A stretch of DNA of 64,000 nucleotides, taken from an uncultured Methylococcaceae bacterium (GTDB taxonomy: Bacteria > Pseudomonadota > Gammaproteobacteria > Methylococcales > Methylomonadaceae). The notes beneath the pieces are model-generated. The model did not search any database and was not told the origin of the DNA. It saw only the letters and a list, made by a program, of their open reading frames with translations. The stretch covers positions 57,623 through 121,622 of the forward strand of contig CAIYRS010000115.1 of assembly GCA_903928685.1 (NCBI GenBank), in the 5' to 3' direction. Positions 61,605 through 64,000 of the stretch are shown here, piece by piece. How positions within the stretch are numbered: position 1 is the first letter of the stretch; each line of letters opens with the position of its first letter. The position numbers were made by a program, and so were the translations under genes.

Positions 61605-63854
61605 ATGACAACTGAAACTACCAATCCATTTAGCCGATTATCGTTAGGGCAAAAATTTTTCATACTGGCGGTGCTAATGTTTGCACTGGTTGGTGTGGCG
61701 TTTTATTCCTACGTTGATAATCAACAACAAAAAATAGATGTCATAAAACGGGAGCAGGCTGGCTTAAAACCCGCAAAAGCCTTATTGGTATTGTTACAAG
61801 CCATACCCAAGCATCGTGGCTCTTCAACGGGATTGCTAAACGGTAATACCGCCATGGCATCTGAAGTTGGCATCAATAAAACCTTGGTTGATGAAAGTAT
61901 TCATGGCTTTGATGAATTAACAAAAACCATTGATGATCCTGAATTAATAAAAAAATGGGAAGTAATAAAGCAAGATTGGCCAAAAATCACCCAAAAATTG
62001 GCAGCGCATTCAGGCACTGCTACCGAGAATTTTCAGGCACATACGCAATTGATTGCTAAAGTCTTAGAAGAATTGGATTTATTAGTCGATGACTACGGCT
62101 TGTCATTAGACCCAAATGCAGAATCCTATTTTCTGATGCGGGCAGTGGTGGTTGATAGCCCCGTTTTGACAGAATATTTAGGTCAAGCTAGAGGTTGGGG
62201 CGCAGGCTTATTGGCAAAAATCGCCAAACAAGCAGCGGTTAAAGAAAAAGATGATACTGCGCCGACGTATTCCCTCAGCTTGCAAGATAGAAGGCAATTA
62301 AGCTTGATGGTCAGTATTGCCGACACCCATTTATATTCGGCAACCCGCGATTTTGATAAATTTCAAAAAATTAACAATAACCAAGCAACAGGCTTACAAA
62401 AACAGCTAACTGATGCGACGGTTCTGGTTAACAAAGTCATTCAGCTTTCTGAAAATGAAATTATCAACAAAACCTCACCCAGTTATTCATCCAGCGATTA
62501 CTTCAAGGCTTATACCCAAGCCATCGATGAGATGTATAAAGTCATGGATACCGGTATCGTTGAATTGGATAACATTTTTAGCGAACAGATCAAAGAGGAT
62601 AATCAGAACTTAATTACCGTATCAATGATTATCTTGGGTTTGATTCTGGTGTTCTTTTTGGTTGCCTTGATGATTGTTAACTCAATCACCCGACCAGTGG
62701 GCTATCTGGTCAGCGTTATGCAGAAATTAAGGGCAGGTGACAATAGCGTACGGGCAAATTTAGCCGGTACTGATGAAATTGGGGTTTTGGGTTCGCAATT
62801 TGACCAGATGATGGATCAACGTGAAAGTGCAAGACAAAAAATTGAAAAGGAAAATGACCTGTTAAACAACTCTATCGTTGATTTATTGATGTCGGTGGCG
62901 CAACTGGCGCAAAAAGACTTAACCATCCGCGCCGAAGTGGCGGAAGACGTTACCGGGCCATTGGCGGATGCCTTAAACCTGCTGGCGACAGAGATTGCTA
63001 AAGTGATGGGCAGGGTTGTACAGATTGCCGAAGAAGTTGCCCAAGCGTCGCAACAAGTGCAAAGCCAATCTGGCGTGGTTATTGACGTGGCGGCAGAAGA
63101 AAAACGCGAAGTTGAACGCGCCGCAGCGGAGTTGAGTGCGGCATCTACGGCAATGACAGGGATTTCTAAGCTGGCGGCTTCCTGTAACGATGCAGCGGAA
63201 AAAGCCATTAAAAACACTGATAAAGCTCAAGAAACGGTATTGGATACTATCCAAGGTATTAACGCGATTCGCGACACCATTCGCGAGACAGAAAAACGTA
63301 TTAAACGCCTAGGTGAGCGTTCCCAAGAAATTGGCGGTGTGGTTAATCTTATCAACGACATTGCTGAACGTACTCACATCCTCGCGTTAAACGCCTCCAT
63401 GCACGCGGCATCTGCGGGTGAGGCAGGTCGTGGATTTGCAGTGGTTGCCAACGAGGTACAAAAATTGGCGGAAAACTCCCGCGAAGCAACCTCCAAGATT
63501 TCTGAGCTGGTCAATAATATCCAGGTAGAAACTGCGGATACTGTCACCACCATGAACAACGCCATCAGCCAGGTGGTAAAAGGTACCGAGCTTGCCCAAC
63601 AAGCAGGTGATGAAATGCGCCAAACCCGCGATACCACAGCGGATTTGGTGCAATTAGTACAAACCATCTCAACAAATTCTACTAACCAATCTGAAGTTTC
63701 GCGCCGCTTGTTAGATAGAGCCAAACAGATTCAAAAAAGCACCGAAGACACTTACGACCAGTTGCAAGACCAAGGCGTACAAACGCAATTGCTGGTGAAT
63801 TTATCGGAGTTGTTGGTGGCATCGGTAAGCGTATTTACCTTGCCGAAAAGTTGA
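61605..63854 (+). CDS. Methyl-accepting chemotaxis protein, PilJ-like
   Basis: This is a transmembrane receptor for the adjacent CheA. It has 749 residues. TM1 about 14-33 (FFILAVLMFALVGVAFYSYV); a large helical periplasmic domain (about 35-338, with HRGSSTGLLNGN and SYFLMRAVVVDSP, resembling four-helix/nitrate-sensor types); TM2 about 340-365 (MIILGLILVFFLVALMIV); HAMP with NSITRPVGYLVSVM; a signalling domain with the conserved tip LALNASMHAASAGEAG and RGFAVVANEVQKLAE. It is about 100 bases after the kinase gene and likely in the same operon. The ligand is unknown. Confidence 0.92.
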   Translation: MTTETTNPFSRLSLGQKFFILAVLMFALVGVAFYSYVDNQQQKIDVIKREQAGLKPAKALLVLLQAIPKHRGSSTGLLNGNTAMASEVGINKTLVDESIHGFDELTKTIDDPELIKKWEVIKQDWPKITQKLAAHSGTATENFQAHTQLIAKVLEELDLLVDDYGLSLDPNAESYFLMRAVVVDSPVLTEYLGQARGWGAGLLAKIAKQAAVKEKDDTAPTYSLSLQDRRQLSLMVSIADTHLYSATRDFDKFQKINNNQATGLQKQLTDATVLVNKVIQLSENEIINKTSPSYSSSDYFKAYTQAIDEMYKVMDTGIVELDNIFSEQIKEDNQNLITVSMIILGLILVFFLVALMIVNSITRPVGYLVSVMQKLRAGDNSVRANLAGTDEIGVLGSQFDQMMDQRESARQKIEKENDLLNNSIVDLLMSVAQLAQKDLTIRAEVAEDVTGPLADALNLLATEIAKVMGRVVQIAEEVAQASQQVQSQSGVVIDVAAEEKREVERAAAELSAASTAMTGISKLAASCNDAAEKAIKNTDKAQETVLDTIQGINAIRDTIRETEKRIKRLGERSQEIGGVVNLINDIAERTHILALNASMHAASAGEAGRGFAVVANEVQKLAENSREATSKISELVNNIQVETADTVTTMNNAISQVVKGTELAQQAGDEMRQTRDTTADLVQLVQTISTNSTNQSEVSRRLLDRAKQIQKSTEDTYDQLQDQGVQTQLLVNLSELLVASVSVFTLPKS

Positions 63855-63938
63855 TATGGCTTAGGGAGCGTTCTCAACCAATTCTAAACAAATAAGCCCT
63901 ATTGATGTGTTCTAATATCCATTTGCCTTGGAAAAATC

Positions 63939-64000
63939 ATGGATCGAACTGTTTTAAGGGATGACCAATGGGAACGTATAAAAGATTTTTTACCCGGCAA
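63939..64000 (+). CDS. IS5-family-like transposase, N-terminal fragment cut by window edge
   Basis: The last 62 bases open with ATG and read MDRTVLRDDQWERIKDF, a start that I associate with IS5-family (DUF4096-type) transposases, which also open with DRxxLRDDQWxRI. The insertion sequence extends beyond the window, so its terminal repeat and target site cannot be judged. It sits about 85 bases after the receptor gene. Confidence 0.75.
   Translation, partial: MDRTVLRDDQWERIKDFLPG

Overview
The window looks like chromosome of a gammaproteobacterial (type I, Methylococcales-like) methanotroph or methylotroph. The main evidence is two methylene-tetrahydromethanopterin dehydrogenases of the MtdB type, an MtdA, and serine-cycle enzymes (serine hydroxymethyltransferase, glycerate 2-kinase, malate dehydrogenase) within 11 kb. 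These sit in an otherwise gammaproteobacterial setting: a Gsp type II secretion operon, RsmE, BioA, and a PilJ/ChpA-like chemosensory operon. The genus cannot be fixed from the sequence alone.

Layout. 1-9.8 kb: a type II secretion cluster (gspE 3' end, F, then G-H-I-J-K-L-M-C/N-D), mostly overlapping genes, broken between F and G by a dispersed intergenic repeat. 9.9-15.2 kb: housekeeping genes (rpiA, ilvA, an EVE-domain protein, a 45-residue DUF2897-like gene, a quinone-oxidoreductase-like enzyme, nspC). 15.3-26.3 kb: a C1/serine-cycle island. The tandem mtdB pair and mdh are on +, and a putative mtdA-gckA-glyA operon is on -. A phosphoesterase, a cytochrome P450, a CvfB-like RNA-binding protein and an NlpC/P60 lipoprotein lie among them. 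26.3-27.6 kb: a gene-poor stretch with a hairpin repeat and one ribbon-helix-helix-like protein.

27.6-49.6 kb is the most unusual part. It holds a cysteine-rich secreted protein resembling phosphate-binding proteins, an FhaC/ShlB-type two-partner-secretion transporter, and a 3,447-residue filamentous-haemagglutinin-type exoprotein. These are followed by a dedicated Ton-type motor: an ExbB fused to an extracytoplasmic DUF2341/LamG-like module, an ExbD and a TonB. A putative porin, an exported coiled-coil protein and a TPR lipoprotein complete the run. All are on + with short gaps. My inference is a surface system in which a giant secreted adhesin or ligand-capture protein is functionally linked to a proton-motive-force-driven envelope machine and an outer-membrane barrel. 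No TonB-dependent receptor is present in the window.

49.6-55.2 kb: bioA, rsmE, a CPBP membrane protease, a DEAD-box RNA helicase and dcd. 55.7-63.9 kb: a chemosensory operon (two response regulators, CheW, a 1,273-residue CheA hybrid with duplicated N-terminal modules, and a PilJ-like receptor). The window ends inside the first codons of an insertion-sequence transposase. No tRNA, rRNA or CRISPR array was seen. Several palindromic or dispersed intergenic repeats recur inside the window and are listed separately.
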